Shown here piece by piece: positions 46,722 to 59,779 of a stretch of DNA of 64,000 nt. The notes beneath the pieces were generated by a model, which worked only from the letters and a program-made list of their open reading frames with translations, ran no database searches and was not told where the DNA came from. The stretch spans positions 848,501 through 912,500 of the forward strand of contig CM017563.1 in NCBI GenBank assembly GCA_007844125.1, written 5' to 3'. Position 1 is the stretch's first letter; every line of letters starts with the position of its first letter. The stretch comes from Sinonovacula constricta. Its lineage: Eukaryota; Mollusca; Bivalvia; Cardiida; Solecurtidae. The position numbers and the translations under genes were made by a program.

Positions 46722-48813
46722 TTCCAGGCTTGAGACGCTTTTCATCATAGAAACTGTTCCATCATGTTTTGCTATTTTAATGTCTTTGAGAGTGAGAATC
46801 AAAATGTCTTGGCTCACTTGCAGTTCACTGATGGACATATTTTCAAGTAATTCTCAGTCAAGTTAGATTTGACAAATCTATATGCAATAACATTCATTAC
46901 TTTCATGTTCTGTGCAGTAAATATGTTCCATATATATTGCATCAAGTGTTTCCAGGCTTGAGACACTTTCCATCAGAGAAACAATTCCATCATGTTTTTC
47001 TATTTTAATGTCTTTGAGAGTGAGATCCTTGATGACTTGGCTCATCACATTAAGCTCGCTGATGGACATGTTTTCAAGATTAAGTCTGTCCAGTCTAGAT
47101 AAGCTTTGACAAATCTATATGCAAGTAACATTCATTACTTTCATGTTCAGTGCAGTGAATATTTTCCATATTTATTTTATCAAGTGTTTCCAGGCTTGAG
47201 ATACTTTTCATCAGAAAAACTATTCCATCATGCTTTTCTATTTTAATGTCTTTGAGAGTGAGATCCTTGATGACGGGGCTCATCACATGCAGCTCACTGA
47301 TGGACATGTTTTTAAGATAAAGCCAGTTTAGTCTAGTAAGCTTTGACAAATCTATATGCATGTAACATTCAATAATTTCATGTTCTGTGCAGTGAATACT
47401 TTCCATAAATAGAGAATTAAGTGTTTCCAGGCTTGAGCCACTTTTCATCAGAGAAACTATTCCATCATGTTTTGCTATTTTAATGTCTACGAGAGTGGAA
47501 TCCTTGAAGACTGGGCTCATCACATGCAGCTCACTGATGGACATGTTTATAAGATAAAGCCTGTCCAGTCTAGTAAGCTTTGACAAATCTATATGCAAGT
47601 AACATTCATTACTTTCATGTTCTGTGCAGTGAATATTTGCCATATATATTGCATCAATTGTTTCCAGGCTTGAGACACGTTTCATCAGAGAAACTATTCC
47701 GTCATGTTTTTCTATTTTAATGTTTTTAAGAGTGAGATCCTTGATGACTGGTCTCATTACATGCAGCTCACTGATGGACATGTTTTTAAGATTAAGTCTG
47801 TCCAGTCTAGTAAGCTTTGACAAATCTATATGCAAGTAACATTCATTACTTTCATGTTCTGTGCATTGAATATTTGCCATATATATTGCACCAATTATTT
47901 CCAGGCTTGAGACACTTTTCATCAGAGAAACTATTTCATCATGTTTTTCTCTTTTAATGTTTTTGAGAGTGAGATCCTTGATGACTGGTCTCATCACAGG
48001 CAGCTCACTGACGGAAATATTTCCAGGATTAAACCTGTTCAGTCTAGTAAGCTTTGACAAAACTATATGTAAGGAACATTCATTACTTTCATGTTCTATG
48101 CAGTGAATGTTTTCCATATATATTGCATGAATTGTTTCTAGGCTTGAGACACTTTTCATCAGAGAAACTATTCCATCATGTTTTGCTATTTTAATGTCTT
48201 TGAAAGTGATATACATGATGACTGGGCTCATCACATGCAGCTCACTGATGGACAGGTTTTTAAAATTAAGCCTGTCCAGTCTAGTAAGCTTTGACAAATC
48301 TATATGCAAGTAACATTCATTTCTTTCATGTTCTGTGCAGTGAATATTTGCCATATATATTTCATCAATTGTTTCCAGGCTTGAGACTCTTTTCATCAGA
48401 GAAACTATTCCATCATGTTTTTCTATTTTAATGTCTTTGAGAGTGAGATCCTTGATGACTGGGCTCATCACATGCAGCTCACTGATAGACATGTTTTCAA
48501 AATTAAGCCTGTCCAGTCTAGTAAGCTTTGACAAATCTATATGCAAGTAACATTCATTACTTCCATGTTCTGTGCAGTAAATATGGTCCATATATAATGC
48601 ATCAAGTGTTTCCAGGCATGAGACACTTTTTATCAGAGAAACTATTCCATCATGTTTTTCTATTTTAATGTATTTGAGATTGAGATTCTTGATGATTGGG
48701 CTCATCACATGCAGCTCACTGATGGACATCTTTTCAAGATCAAGCCTGTCCAGTCTAGTAAGCTTTGACAAATCTATATGCAATTAACATTCATTGCTTC
48801 CATGTTCTGTGCA
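46722..48813 (-). pseudogene. Decaying LRR units 9-17 downstream of the NACHT-LRR stop
   Basis: About nine more 79-residue LRR units continue the array beyond the stop of the main exon. Units 9-15 remain open (47095-48783; 562 codons, LHIDLSKLTRLDRL through MSISELHVMSP and IEKHDGIVSLM). A one-base insertion near 47092 (AGTCTAGATAAGC versus AGTCTAGTAAGC) breaks unit 16, and a one-base deletion near 46873 breaks unit 17. They join the main frame only if the 2-nt slip at about 48825 is removed, and even then TAA at the end of ECY (about 48785) stops translation. The long open part shows the lesions are young. It may be untranslated sequence of the gene, an alternative 3' exon, or a relic. Confidence 0.7.
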
Positions 48814-50711
48814 GTGAATATTTTCCATATATATATATCATCAAGTGTTTCCAGGCTTGAAACACTTTTCATCAGAGAAACTATTCCATCATGTTTTGCT
48901 ATTTTAATGTCTTCTAGACTGAGATACTTGATGACTGGGCTCATCACATGCAGCTCACTGATGGACAGGTTTTCAAGTTTAAAAGTTCTCAGTCTAGTAA
49001 GCTTTGACAAATCTATATGCATGTAACATTCATTTCTTTCATGTTCTGTGCAGTGAATATTTGCCATATATATTTCATCAATTGTTTCCAGGCTTGAGAC
49101 TCTTTTCATCAGAGAAACTATTCCATCATCTTTTTCTATTTTAATGTCTTTGAGAGTGAGATCCTTGATGACTGGGCTCATCACATGCAGCTCACTGATA
49201 GACATGTTTTCAAAATTAAGCCTGTCCAGTCTAGTAAGCTTTGACAAATCTATATGCAAGTAACATTCATTACTTCCATGTTCTGTGCAGTAAATATGGT
49301 CCATATATAATGCATCAAATGTTTCCAGGCATGAGACACTTTTTATCAGAGAAACTATTCCATCATGTTTTTCTATTTTAATGTCTTTGAGATTGAGATT
49401 CTTGATGATTGTGCTCATCACATGAGGCTCACTGATGGACATCTTTTCAAGATCAAGCCTGTCCAGTCTAGTAAGCTTTGACAAATCTATATGCAAGTAA
49501 CATTCATTGCTTCCATGTTCTGTGCAGTGAATATTTTCCATATATATATCATCAAGTGTTTCCAGGCTTGAAACACTTTTCATCAGAGAAACTATTCCAT
49601 CATGTTTTGCTATTTTAATGTCTTCTAGACTGAGATACTTGATGACTGGGCTCATCACATGCAGCTCACTGATGGACAGGTTTTCAAGTTTAAAAGTTCT
49701 CAGTCTAGTAAGCTTTGACAAATCTATATGCATGTAACATTCATTTCTTTCATGTTCTGTGCAGTGAATATTTGCCATATATATTTCATCAATTGTTTCC
49801 AGGCTTGAGACTCTTTTCATCAGAGAAACTATTCCATCATGTTTTTCTATTTTAATGTCTTTGAGAGTGAGATCCTTGATGACTGGGCTCATCACATGCA
49901 GCTCACTGATAGACATGTTTTCAAAATTAAGCCTGTCCAGTCTAGTAAGCTTTGACAAATCTATATGCAAGTAACATTCATTACTTCCATGTTCTGTGCA
50001 GTAAATATGGTCCATATATATTGCACCAAGTGTTTCCAGGCATGAGACACTTTTTATCAGAGAAACTATTCCATCATGTTTTGCTATTTTAATGTCTTTG
50101 AAAGTGAGATACATGATGACTGGGCTCTTCACATGCAGCTCACTGATGGACAGGTTTTCAAAATTAAGTCTGTCCAGTCTAGTAAGCTTTGACAAATCTA
50201 TATGCAAGTAACATTCATTTCTTTCATGTTCTGTGCAGTGAATATTGTTTATGTATATATCATCAAGTGTGTCCAGGCTTGAGACAATTTTCATCAGAGA
50301 AACTATTTCATCATGTTTTGCTATTTTAATGTCTTCTAGATTGAGATCCTTGATGACGGGGCTCATCACATGCAGCTCACTGATGGACATGTTTTTAAGA
50401 TAAAGCAAGTTTAGTCTAGTAAGCTTTGACAAATCTATATGCATGTAACATTCATTAATTTCATGTTCTGTGCAGTGAATACTTTCCATAAATAGAGAAT
50501 TAAGTGTTTCCAGGCTTGAGACTCTTTCCATCAGAGAAACTATTCCATCATGTTTTTCTATTTTAATGTCTTTGACAGTGAGATCCCTGATGACTGGGCT
50601 CATGACATGCACCTCACTGATGGACATGTTTTCAAGTTTTAAAGTTCTCAGTCTAGTGAGATTTGACAAATCCATATGAAGGAAATATTCTTTACTTGTA
50701 TGTCCTGTGAA
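46722..50711 (-). repeat. 237-bp LRR-coding tandem array with 711-bp higher-order period
   Basis: Seventeen 237-bp units run from about 50711 to 46722. Units 3-5, 6-8 and 9-11 resemble each other as triplets (…SCLET..YMDHIY / KRVSSLETIDEIYMANIH / LEDIKIAKHDG..DDIYMENIH), giving a 711-bp period, with 7 and 8 almost identical to 4 and 5. Units 1-2 resemble units 14-15 (LNSLFMESIH then CTEHEI.ECYMHIDLSKLTRLN). This is the pattern left by repeated unequal exchange. Confidence 0.85.
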
Positions 50712-52804
50712 GTGAATATTTCTCACCTGGTCTGTACTTCTAATGCTTGTAGCACTTTCCTGCTGTTCTATCATATTTACTGTGAACTCTCTTTTTTCAT
50801 ATCTGACGTTTCCACAGAATAAATAAATAAGGGATTCTGCTTGAGCAATATTAGACAACAGCGCCAGTATGTGGTCATATGTATCGATTTCAATGTCATA
50901 CAATTTAAGCGTAATTAGTGTCGGGCTCACAATCAATGAATCAAGTTTTAGGTTATAAAGAAACAAATGTTTCAGACCACACAGCTCTGACAAATCTAAC
51001 ACATAATGTTCACCTTTCGTGTGCAGGATTTTCTTTTGAGACATATGTGATATAATGGTAAAGAATTCTCTGCAATAAAAAGACTTATCCAATGTCGCTG
51101 GGTCTAATCCTGCAATATTCAGCTGTGATCTGAGCAATGAATTACATGAGCTGCGCCATGGCTTACCATCATAAGTGGGAGAACAATCATCATTGTCAAA
51201 GGTAATGACTCGTAAGTCTACTCTAGGACAGTGTCCGTTCTGATTCAAACTTTCTATGCAACATCTCATCAATAGAGTCTGTAAACTTTCGTTATCCATA
51301 TGATCCCACGTGATATCTTTGTCATATGTGTCTGCAAGAAAAATCTCTAATAGTATTCCAGATACTGAAGGCCAAATCCCACTTAAAAATATAAAAACAT
51401 CTTCCCTTTTATAAATATTAGTCTCTGTCAATCTAAATTTATCCAAAGGAATGCTGCTAAGCCAGCCCATATACAATGCAACAAAATATTCGTGAAATGT
51501 TTTGTGCAGAAACGAAATGCTTTTCTCCTTACAGACTATACTAGGAACAGTACTTTGTGTCAGAATACCGACAGTCAGACATATTTGTATTTGATCATCA
51601 GTTAGGTCACCCGTTGATTTAAACACCAACTGCATTTCATTTTGATCCATGGCTGTTTCAAATGCCAATTTTCCAACTGCTTTTAGGATATCCTTATACT
51701 TATTACATTTTTCTTTTCCTTTAAACACTCCCGGTGTTAAAATAGTTGTGTCAGTAGAAATATGTCTAGGTTGACGTAAATCATTCAAACCTTCTCTGTT
51801 CTCTGCATTTTCAAAGCAGAGGTCAATTATACTGGTGTAGACCTCAGTCTTCGACTTTCCGAAGTCCTGCCTGTCAAACCACAAACAGATGAGATACTTG
51901 AAGAGAATTGGTATCTTTCTCATCTCAATCAGGCCAGCCTTTGATAAGCACTTATGAAAATCATCGTAGGTCATCGATTTTTTTAATTGTTTGTTGAAAT
52001 AAGATATCAATTTCCCACCAAATGTAGAAATGCTTTTAACCCCAATAATTTCTATCTGCATATCAATTTCGGAGTTCTTTAATCGCAACTTCTCTAGTTT
52101 CCAGGGTCGTGTGGTTGTAATTATTGTATATTTTAAATTAAGATCTCTTCCTGGAACTCCATCGCTAATTACTGGCGTCTTTGATCTTCCTTGTCCTGTC
52201 CATTCATCTAACCCATCGAGGATTATCAAACATTTTCTTGATGATTGCTCAAATAGTTTCTGCAGGAGCGACTCTGGTTTAAAGCGGCCAAGAATTTCGT
52301 TCTTAGATGCAATGTATTCCAAAAGCTGTGACATTATCATACCTTGAATATCATGTTGATTACTTGCATTTCTCAGTGAGACATAAAATAGAAAGTCATA
52401 CTGCTTGAGAGACATCTCTAAATCATCATTGGGTTTATCACCTTGACAAGCCTTACACCAGCTGGACAAAATGTATTTACAAAGAGAGGTTTTCCCCATA
52501 CCCGCTTCTCCAGTGATGTAGATATTGTAGCATTTATTTTGATCCTTATGAAGAATATCTCCAAGACCAATTGCCACTTTGTTAGCCGATATTGTGTTCT
52601 TAGAAGTTGGGTTCTCAGATGTTTTGTTCTCAGATGTTGGATTAGGTCTATGATGAGCTGTGTGGTTGACCCGCTGCAATTCTGGTTCCGCATAGATGTC
52701 ACCAATATCAGTCTCGCTGCCTGAAGATGCAGTAGCAGTGACCGGAGACTTCATGTAATACTCTGCGTAGTACTTCAGCAGGCAGGTTTGTAACTCAGAC
52801 AAGT
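48774..52804 (-). CDS. NACHT ATPase plus LRR exon of an NLR-like gene
   Basis: One large exon (acceptor TTCTTCATTTCAG before 52804, phase 1) encodes about 1343 residues. The region before the ATPase contains a DIYAEPELQRV-type lead-in. The NACHT domain shows Walker A GEAGMGKTS (residues 98-106 counted from Leu at 52802), Walker B CLIILDGLDEW (191-201), sensor 1 YTIITTTRPW (225-234) and a distal SFLHKTFHEYFVALYMG, as in NLR winged-helix/HD2 regions. From about residue 698, eight 79-residue units follow (CTEHESNECYLHIDLSKLTR, LDRLNLENMSISELHVMSP, then IKDLTLKDIKIEKHDG), each holding about three LRR-like segments. Such STAND proteins act as cytoplasmic danger or pathogen sensors that oligomerise on ATP binding; the LRRs would sense ligand or autoinhibit. 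Upstream exons are the linkers at 57969 and 61606. The reading frame ends at 48774 because of a 2-nt insertion, so the LRR domain is truncated relative to the DNA array. Confidence 0.88.
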
Positions 52805-52807
52805 CTG

Positions 52808-53755
52808 AAATGAAGAATATGTCAAACAGCGTGAATTGTACAAATCAGAACTATGTTTTTTATAGGAAAATGTTTGCAAGCATTGATGTTTTATGTAGGA
52901 ACAAATAAATCAAAATTAGTTGTTGTTTATTTGTGCTAATTGGCAATTCCAATGTTGTTTAGAAATGTATTCCCTTAAAGAAGAAAATGAAAAGTTGCAA
53001 TGCCAATGTTTTACTTATACATTCTCAAACTTGAGCACGAGTCCAGTTTAAAATAGCGTTTGGATTGAACACTTTCTGCAAGGGAATGAATTATTTTAAT
53101 GAACCTTCTTGAGAACAATGTTACTATTTTTATCACAAAAGTATGAGTACAATTCTCAAGATAAACATATAGAATTAAAGCTGAAGACATAATAAAATGC
53201 TAACATATACCTAACAACGATTTTACACCACGCTCATACCTCGAGGTATCTTTCTATAAAGAATTGTGACGGATGTATGGCGCAAGACAGGCGATCACAA
53301 TAGCATACCCTGGGCATAAGCTCAGGTCAGCTAAAAAACAACAACATTGTTTCCAATCATATGCATCATGAACAACTTTATTTCAATTGTACAGCTTACA
53401 CTGTATGTGAAAAACGGTCACAATCATGGCGGTTATGGCTGTCCCGATATGCTTAAAGTGTACCATGACATTGCAATACGCACCACAATATATTGCCACA
53501 TTGTAGCAAACTGTTTTCAATATGTGTCATCCTTGTCAGTATTCACAACAATGAAGCATACAAAAGTAGTTCAACATTGAAAAAAAAATGAGTAACTTGA
53601 ACAGTAACTGAACACAGTTGTCAATTTGTTCATCAGTTATATTGTCAAGGTTTCATATTTATTCCGACTTTGTGTTTTTTTCCTGGACATATACTCCTGC
53701 ACTAATCTCCCTTTTTTCTCTTCTTAGCAAAATCTAGATCCACATGATGCGTCAT
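52808..53755. other. Intron before the NACHT exon, unique-looking part
   Basis: AT-rich sequence between the NACHT acceptor and the hAT relic, with no exon recognised. Confidence 0.4.
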
Positions 53756-53759
53756 CAAA

Positions 53760-55560
53760 GTTCAAAAGAGTCGTCTTTCAGTAAGGGTCTAAACTTTGTA
53801 TTCAGTCTGTTCTGACCTTTCACAGTCTACATTTGTCACAATGAGACACATGGCTATTTTGGCAAAGACTGCTGGGCTTGGGAATTTGCTGCCATGAACA
53901 ATGATTGTCCATTTGCACATGTCTTGGGACTTAGCTTTGCATATGGACATCTAATCATTGCATGAAATGCCTGCTTTTCTCTCATCAATTGTTCTCTATC
54001 AACCAGTGGCTGCAGGGGTGTTGCTGTTTCAGTTCCTTATCCTAAAAGTCCCCCTCAACAATCTTGGTCTCTTTTTTCAGTCCCATATATTTCCCTCAGT
54101 TCAGTGAATGCACTCCGAATGTCCTCTCCTGCTGATGAACATTTATTGGTTCGGAAATGTTTGACAAGTTCATGAAGATGTTTGGGTTTTCCTTTCAAAA
54201 TCTTCTTCCAATGTTATTTATCATGTTTCCTATGTATTTCTTCCTCAAAATGTCAAACTCTTAATTTGTCCGCTCTCTATAATTCTCCAAAAGGCTCTGT
54301 TAAAAGTAAGAAGCACCCTCTGTGACTTTAAAGGCTTTCTTTGTTGCTGTCAAATGTGGACCATCTTCTGACACTAGCACTCAAAATTGCAATGAAGAGA
54401 GTCACAACTTGGCATAATTTAACTGAAAAGAATATCCCTGTGTTGTAGTTCTTTTCTTCTTTTAATGAGCTTCTTATGTATATCAAGAATAACTGATAAT
54501 TAGACAAAGCTGCCAGAATGGACTCATAGCAGTTAAACACAGCAAAGACTGCATTTCTGAGATCAAACCATTTAATGAAGAATGACACTTTGACTGACAG
54601 TCTTGGTTCTTATCACATCTGTTTGTCTTTCAATATGGCCGTTCTCACAGATGAACCACTGGGTCAACATAGACTTTGTACCGTACACAAATGCAAAGAT
54701 GTTTCTCTACTGCAATGGCAGTACTTTCATCAAGAGTAAGAGGAAAAAACAAAGACAAAGTAATATCATTGACCATGTTCTTTTTCACACATGTGAAAAT
54801 TTAACTCTGTATTTCGTTGACCGCTGTGTTATTTAAGATTTTAATATTCTAAGTTGTGGCCATTTAATTTTTGCAAAAAATCCCAGCTCATTTACTTTTT
54901 CAGATATCATTTATTCTTAGCAACAAATCAGACCAGATTTGTTGAAACTTGCAGGCTTTTCAAAAATAAGTGGTCCCACTGAAGTAGTCTCTTCATCCTC
55001 ATCAACAGTATTAGATCTCTGCATAAGAAATGAAGTGGCAGCATTGTCATGATCTTTTGAGTCATTGTGTCATGTCTTTCTTGATGTTGTGAGTCCATTA
55101 CCTAACACAAGACTGTTTAGTCTTCTAAATATGTACACTTCAAAATAATTGCACTACCTTCCTATTCTTCGTCTTTAACAACTTCAATCCAAGGGAATTG
55201 TACTTTCTAGGAAAGATAAAAATAACATTCCTTCCATCTCGCTTCTTTTCAGATCTCCTCTCTACTTCGTCAAAGGATTTTATAATTAATAAATCGATTA
55301 TTGGGCCACAAGAATTAAGATGAGAACTGCTCTGATATCTTTAAATAGGTCATCATGGTCTTATTGTTGTTTCTCTTAATCGGCTGATTTTTGGGCCCTC
55401 TTTTCGCTGTCTTTTTAACAGCATAATCAAAGTCAACAGGAGGCTTGATTTCCTCCAACATACAAAACAAGCTCCTGCATATCATATCAGAACTAACAGA
55501 TGATGGCGTCATATGGATGGACAAAATTGCAATATGATTTCTGTATGGCGTCACCTTGGC
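53760..55560 (-). pseudogene. Degenerate hAT-type transposase
   Basis: Scattered over the minus-strand frames are landmarks of hAT-superfamily (KIAA1586/ZMYM-like) transposases. LTLDESTAIAVEKHLCICVR (about 54745-54685) is the DEST...YVRY segment at the start of the RNase-H-like core. FPSPAVFAKIAMCLIVTNVD followed by CERS (about 53890-53810) is the C-terminal dimerisation block. Between them are an acidic/basic region and IDERKAGISCND. A 79-codon frame at 55315-55554 (EEIKPPVDFDYAVKKTAKRG) may be the N-terminal part. Many stops and frameshifts show it is dead. It lies in the intron between linker exon 57969-58049 and the NACHT exon. Confidence 0.65.
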
Positions 55561-57375
55561 AAGCTTTCGTTTTCAATCTCAATCGCAATTCAGTGAAAAT
55601 TTGACGATAATGATTTAGTTTGTAAACACTTTTTTTTATAATTAGATATTATTATGTAAAGATGCTTTTTCTGTTAGTGACAAATGACGGGTCTTAATGA
55701 TTGTATAGCATATGCGCTAGGAAAAACAAAGGTATAGTTAGTTTTGTTTTTGAACATATCGCATAATCGATTCATGAATTTGCCCTACGCTTGGCTAGAA
55801 TTTGAATCAACAATTTTGATGGATAGTAGGTGGAGAACCGTGAAACTGCTAGAATATGGCCTACGGCAAGTTAAAAGTGGAACCAACGTTGAAGGGATTT
55901 TACACCGATTAAATATAGTGACCAATCAAGAGCGTCGTTTCATTGCCCTATCGATTCAGCTTTTAAAAAGGCTTTCACTTGCCATTTTTGTATGAAAACA
56001 AATGATCAAATAGATTAGGCACAACTATCAAAAAACGTTGAGTACATTTGAAATTTCTGGATGTATCTGTTATGTTCTTAAGTAAAATATTTTGACTATT
56101 TGTCGTTTCAAATGAGTAAAGTACGTCGATACGCCTCTTATCTGAAGTCTTGAACAGTTGACTAAAATATGACAGCTTTATAAGCTTCATTGGTCAACAC
56201 AGAAACAAAAAAGTAAAACTACAAGAAGGCAAAGTTCAAACAGTCAAATTGCATATTTACTCCAAAACTTCACATCAATGTTGTGTGAGAGGCATTAACT
56301 GTCCACACAATGGGTCTCTTTTAGCAATTTTCTTTGTCAATCTGTCCTTTTTCAGCCTGAAGTCGTCCCACATATACTATTGCTATTTAATTCGACTCGG
56401 GTCCTAGTATTTACAAATTGCAATGATCGCTTTCCGTTAACTTGCTGAACAATTGGTCTTTCTGCTAACTAAGCTGTCTGTCCTTGAGTACTCTCCGAAT
56501 GCGCATGCGCACTCGCGTTGATTTAACTTCTGGGACATATGCAGAAGATTTAGCAGCGTGACAGGGACATGGAAAGTTATTAAGGAATAGTTACCGTTCT
56601 TATATTTTTATGCAGGTTAAGCTTTTTTTCCTTAGTAACGACAAGTTTAAAATTTAGAAAGATTTAAGGGCGAAGTGTGTGTCATAACCTTCTATCAGAA
56701 GGCGACATGTTATTAAACAAGGGCGAAGTGTGATTCACTTCCGAAAGAAGCGTGATTAATCTGTGGAGAGCGAAGTGTAAAATGGGTGGAGTGTTATAAT
56801 ACCGGTAAAAATCTAAAAACTAAATTGTGCGGATAAAGTCAAAACCTAGTTTAATCTCTTACTGGAATACCGCCATAGCTAATCGGGTAGGCCGCATTTC
56901 CAGACTTCCCAAAGTGGATTCGACCTCAGACTACATCTTTAGTCGGTTATTGGCAATCGAATTTCATCAATACGAGTATCTTTTTCGTTGAATTAACAAA
57001 CTGTGGCAGTAATCAAACTTTACAAAATAAAAACGGTACGGTCATTGTGTATGGCGACACACTAAAGACTTCACTAAATATTGCAATATACCTGTATTCC
57101 ACGACAGCCCAAATGGTGGTCATGTTTGTTGATTGATCAGATATTTATAAACATTTAACCCCATTGATATTTGGGTTCAATTATCAACTGCGGTTTTAGA
57201 AGTGAGACAAGAGAGCCATAATTCCCCTTAACTGCTCTTGGTACCCAGTCTTTCGATTAATAGTTATTTTCTTAAGTCTTAAGAAATACGTGCACATAGC
57301 CAGGGTATTCATTTTAATAGTGCTTATGATTTATTGATGGAGAAATGGAGAGAAGCAGAAAGGTGATAGGAACTG
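55560..57375. other. Intron sequence without recognised gene; one SINE head
   Basis: Mostly unique-looking. At 56868-56945 GCCATAGCTAATCGGGTAGG and GTGGATTCGACCTCAG resemble pol III A and B boxes of a degenerate SINE. The plus-strand frame at 55744-55995 has no domain. Confidence 0.4.
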
Positions 57376-57379
57376 TTTA

Positions 57380-59540
57380 GTGTTCTAAAATTTGTCGTGG
57401 CCTTTGACCGCATGTGATCCAGATATATTTATCCTAGATGTCTAGAAGGCAAACATTCTGGCCCGGTTTAGTGAAGATTGAAATATATATTTGGCCTCTG
57501 GTCTTATTATAAGTGTCTTTTTTCTCTCTAACATCTGACTAAGGGACCTACATTCTATCCCCATGTCACCCAGTTACGAAGTCATATATGATTTATTCCA
57601 GACGAACCTTCCGAATAAGGAAGATTGTGCCATAAATGCGGCTTGTAGCATGTTTACAAGTCCTTCTAAAATTTGACATAGTAACTTACTTTTTGACCCC
57701 ATGTAACCCAGTAGGAAAGTCATCCACGATTTCTTGCAAACATTATGATCAAGTTCGGTGAAGATGGGCCCGGGAATGTGTCCCCCTGAGTTTATGAGTC
57801 TTTTTGTTTGTTTTGACTTTTGTTTTTTAAATTTGACCTACTGTTTGATCCCACATAACTTGTTATTGCATTATCATCAAAAACACACCTATTACTTCTA
57901 CAACTGAATAATATAAGTCATATGACCAGACTATATCGACCACCACCATAGCTATGCATCTGACCTACCTTGTTTGTCGAGTGCTGGTATATTAACTTCC
58001 TGTTCGCTCTTTTTCTTTTTGATGCTGTCGGACTCGGAGTCACTGGAATCTAGTGGGCGATAAATAAGTTACAAGACAATTTTCAGTAGAATATCCATTA
58101 CATTCGAAATATGTGTAACAGTTCTGTTAGTATTAGCGATGGTATGAAATAGGTAGGAGCTTTTGCTATTAACTTGTCATAAAATTCCATAAATAGTCAA
58201 ACCTGACATCGCAACCTTCAACCGAATCAGTGACATGCCTTATATTATTTTTTACTAAATTTCCGTGTACAACTTAGACCAGGTGTATCGCATTCTGGCC
58301 ATTGTTTTGTGTTGAATTATGGGATTTGTTTATTTATTGCTGCAGACAATGGGTAAACGTTGCTGTCAAAACTGTTAAAATTGATGAGGCAAACCTTAAT
58401 TGTCTAAATTGCTTTACGGTACGATGTTTGTGTCACTAATGGTTTTTAATTTAAGATAAATTTCTGGCAGTAGTGTCAGTAGATATGAAGTTTAACCGAT
58501 TGATCAATTATTGATCGCTTTCCATCTCTTTTGTGTTTATTTTAAAACGTTTGTCAAGATCAACCACCGAGGACATTTTTTGGTAAAAATGACTTACTTG
58601 GTTACTGAAGAAAAAGTTTTGGACCAAACTGTCGGATACATACATTTATACAATATATTCTCAGCCAACGTGAGAGTACGTAACTGTATTTATCAACTCT
58701 GTGAAGGAAAATAAAAAAAAAGAGTTTCTAAAAGATTTGTAAAGCAATCACTAAATAGAGATAACGGTGATAATTATAGCGATCAATTTTTAAGTTGCTA
58801 CTACATGACTTCATGACAACTCAAGGTTTCTTGCAGACAAACATTTTGATCATAATTGATGCTGATAAAGAAGGGCTCTGGCCTGTTCAAAAGTTTTTTT
58901 CTAAGATTTGACATATAAACCTCTTTTCTGACCCCACGGCATCCAGTTTCGACCTCATAAAAGATTTCTTGCAGACAAACTTTCCGACTATTTTATGAAC
59001 CCCATTGATCCAGTTACAAAGTCATCCAAGATTTCATGCAGTCAAACCTTCTGGCCAAGTCTGATTAATAATGGGTCATGAATTTGGCCTCTAGCGCGTC
59101 CACATTTTTTCTTTAATATTTGAACTAGCAACCTTTACTTTGACCCTATATGGCCCAATTGTGATAATATACACGATTTCACGCAGGAAAACATTCTGGC
59201 CAAGTTTGATAAAGATTGGGCAAATATATGTTACCTCTTATGTGTTCACACGTTGTTGTTTTTTTTTTTAGATTTGACCAAGTGAACTTATTTTTTATCC
59301 CCTGCGACCAGTTACGAAATCGTCCAAAAGTGCATGCTGACAAACATTTATGCCAAGTTGGGTGAAGATTCGACCATTAAATGTGGCCTCTAGTGTGTTC
59401 ACTAACACATTATTTCGACCGCACGACACATGACGGACAAAGAGGTATCACAACAACTCATCCAGACTGGTTTTAACCAGTATTAACCATGGGCCAGATC
59501 ATTACTCAAAAAGCTAGCTTTTATGTCAACCCTGCTATTT
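57380..59540. repeat. Segmental duplication, copy 1 (pairs with 60885-64000)
   Basis: From TGTTTAGTG.TCTAAAATTTG through the 147-bp units, the linker exon, the GTAACAG.TCTGTTAGTATT intronic stretch and on to GGTTTTAACCAGTATTAAC, this block aligns with 60885-64000. The offset is 3637 bp at the linker exon and about 4446 bp at the right end. The difference comes from about 700-800 bp present only in copy 2 (62207-62920), which contains a MITE end. Confidence 0.85.
57969..58049 (-). CDS. 81-bp linker exon (copy 1) of the HEPN-NACHT-LRR gene
   Basis: On the minus strand, acceptor TTTATCGCCCACTAG and donor GACAAACAAG|GTAGGT bound an 81-bp phase 1-1 exon. It reads SSDSESDSIKKKKSEQEVNI followed by P-A-L-D-K-Q: an acidic serine cluster (a good casein-kinase-2 type context), a K4 cluster that could serve as a nuclear localisation or RNA-binding patch, and a hydrophobic end. 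The last base G plus AC of the NACHT exon forms Asp, giving ALDKQ-D-LSELQ. This is the nearest upstream exon to the NACHT exon. A near-identical copy lies at 61606-61686. Confidence 0.7.
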
Positions 59541-59779
59541 TCAAACCCCGTGACCACTTACTTTTGAGATACGGTTACATGTCTATCTGGGTAATAAGCT
59601 TTGAAGACGATATCTACCTTTATCTGAAATGCCCAGCTTTCTTATTTATAGATAAGGAATTCGTGGACATAATGGCTGTATTTCACGATTTGTACTGTCT
59701 AACAAGTGATGTTATGTTAACAGCTTTAGCTTACATTTAAGCCTTTTTGTTCGGCCCGTATGCACTAATTCCCCAGAAC

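Noticed and set aside
48778..49026. Plus-strand frame opposite the LRR array (also 52030-52347 and 52443-52724)
   Set aside because: Antisense shadows of the NACHT-LRR exon.
59489..59740. 83-codon plus-strand frame MGQIITQKASFYVNPAIFKP...
   Set aside because: Its start lies in the segmental duplicate, and the other copy (about 63935) has changed residues and no clear constraint. No domain.
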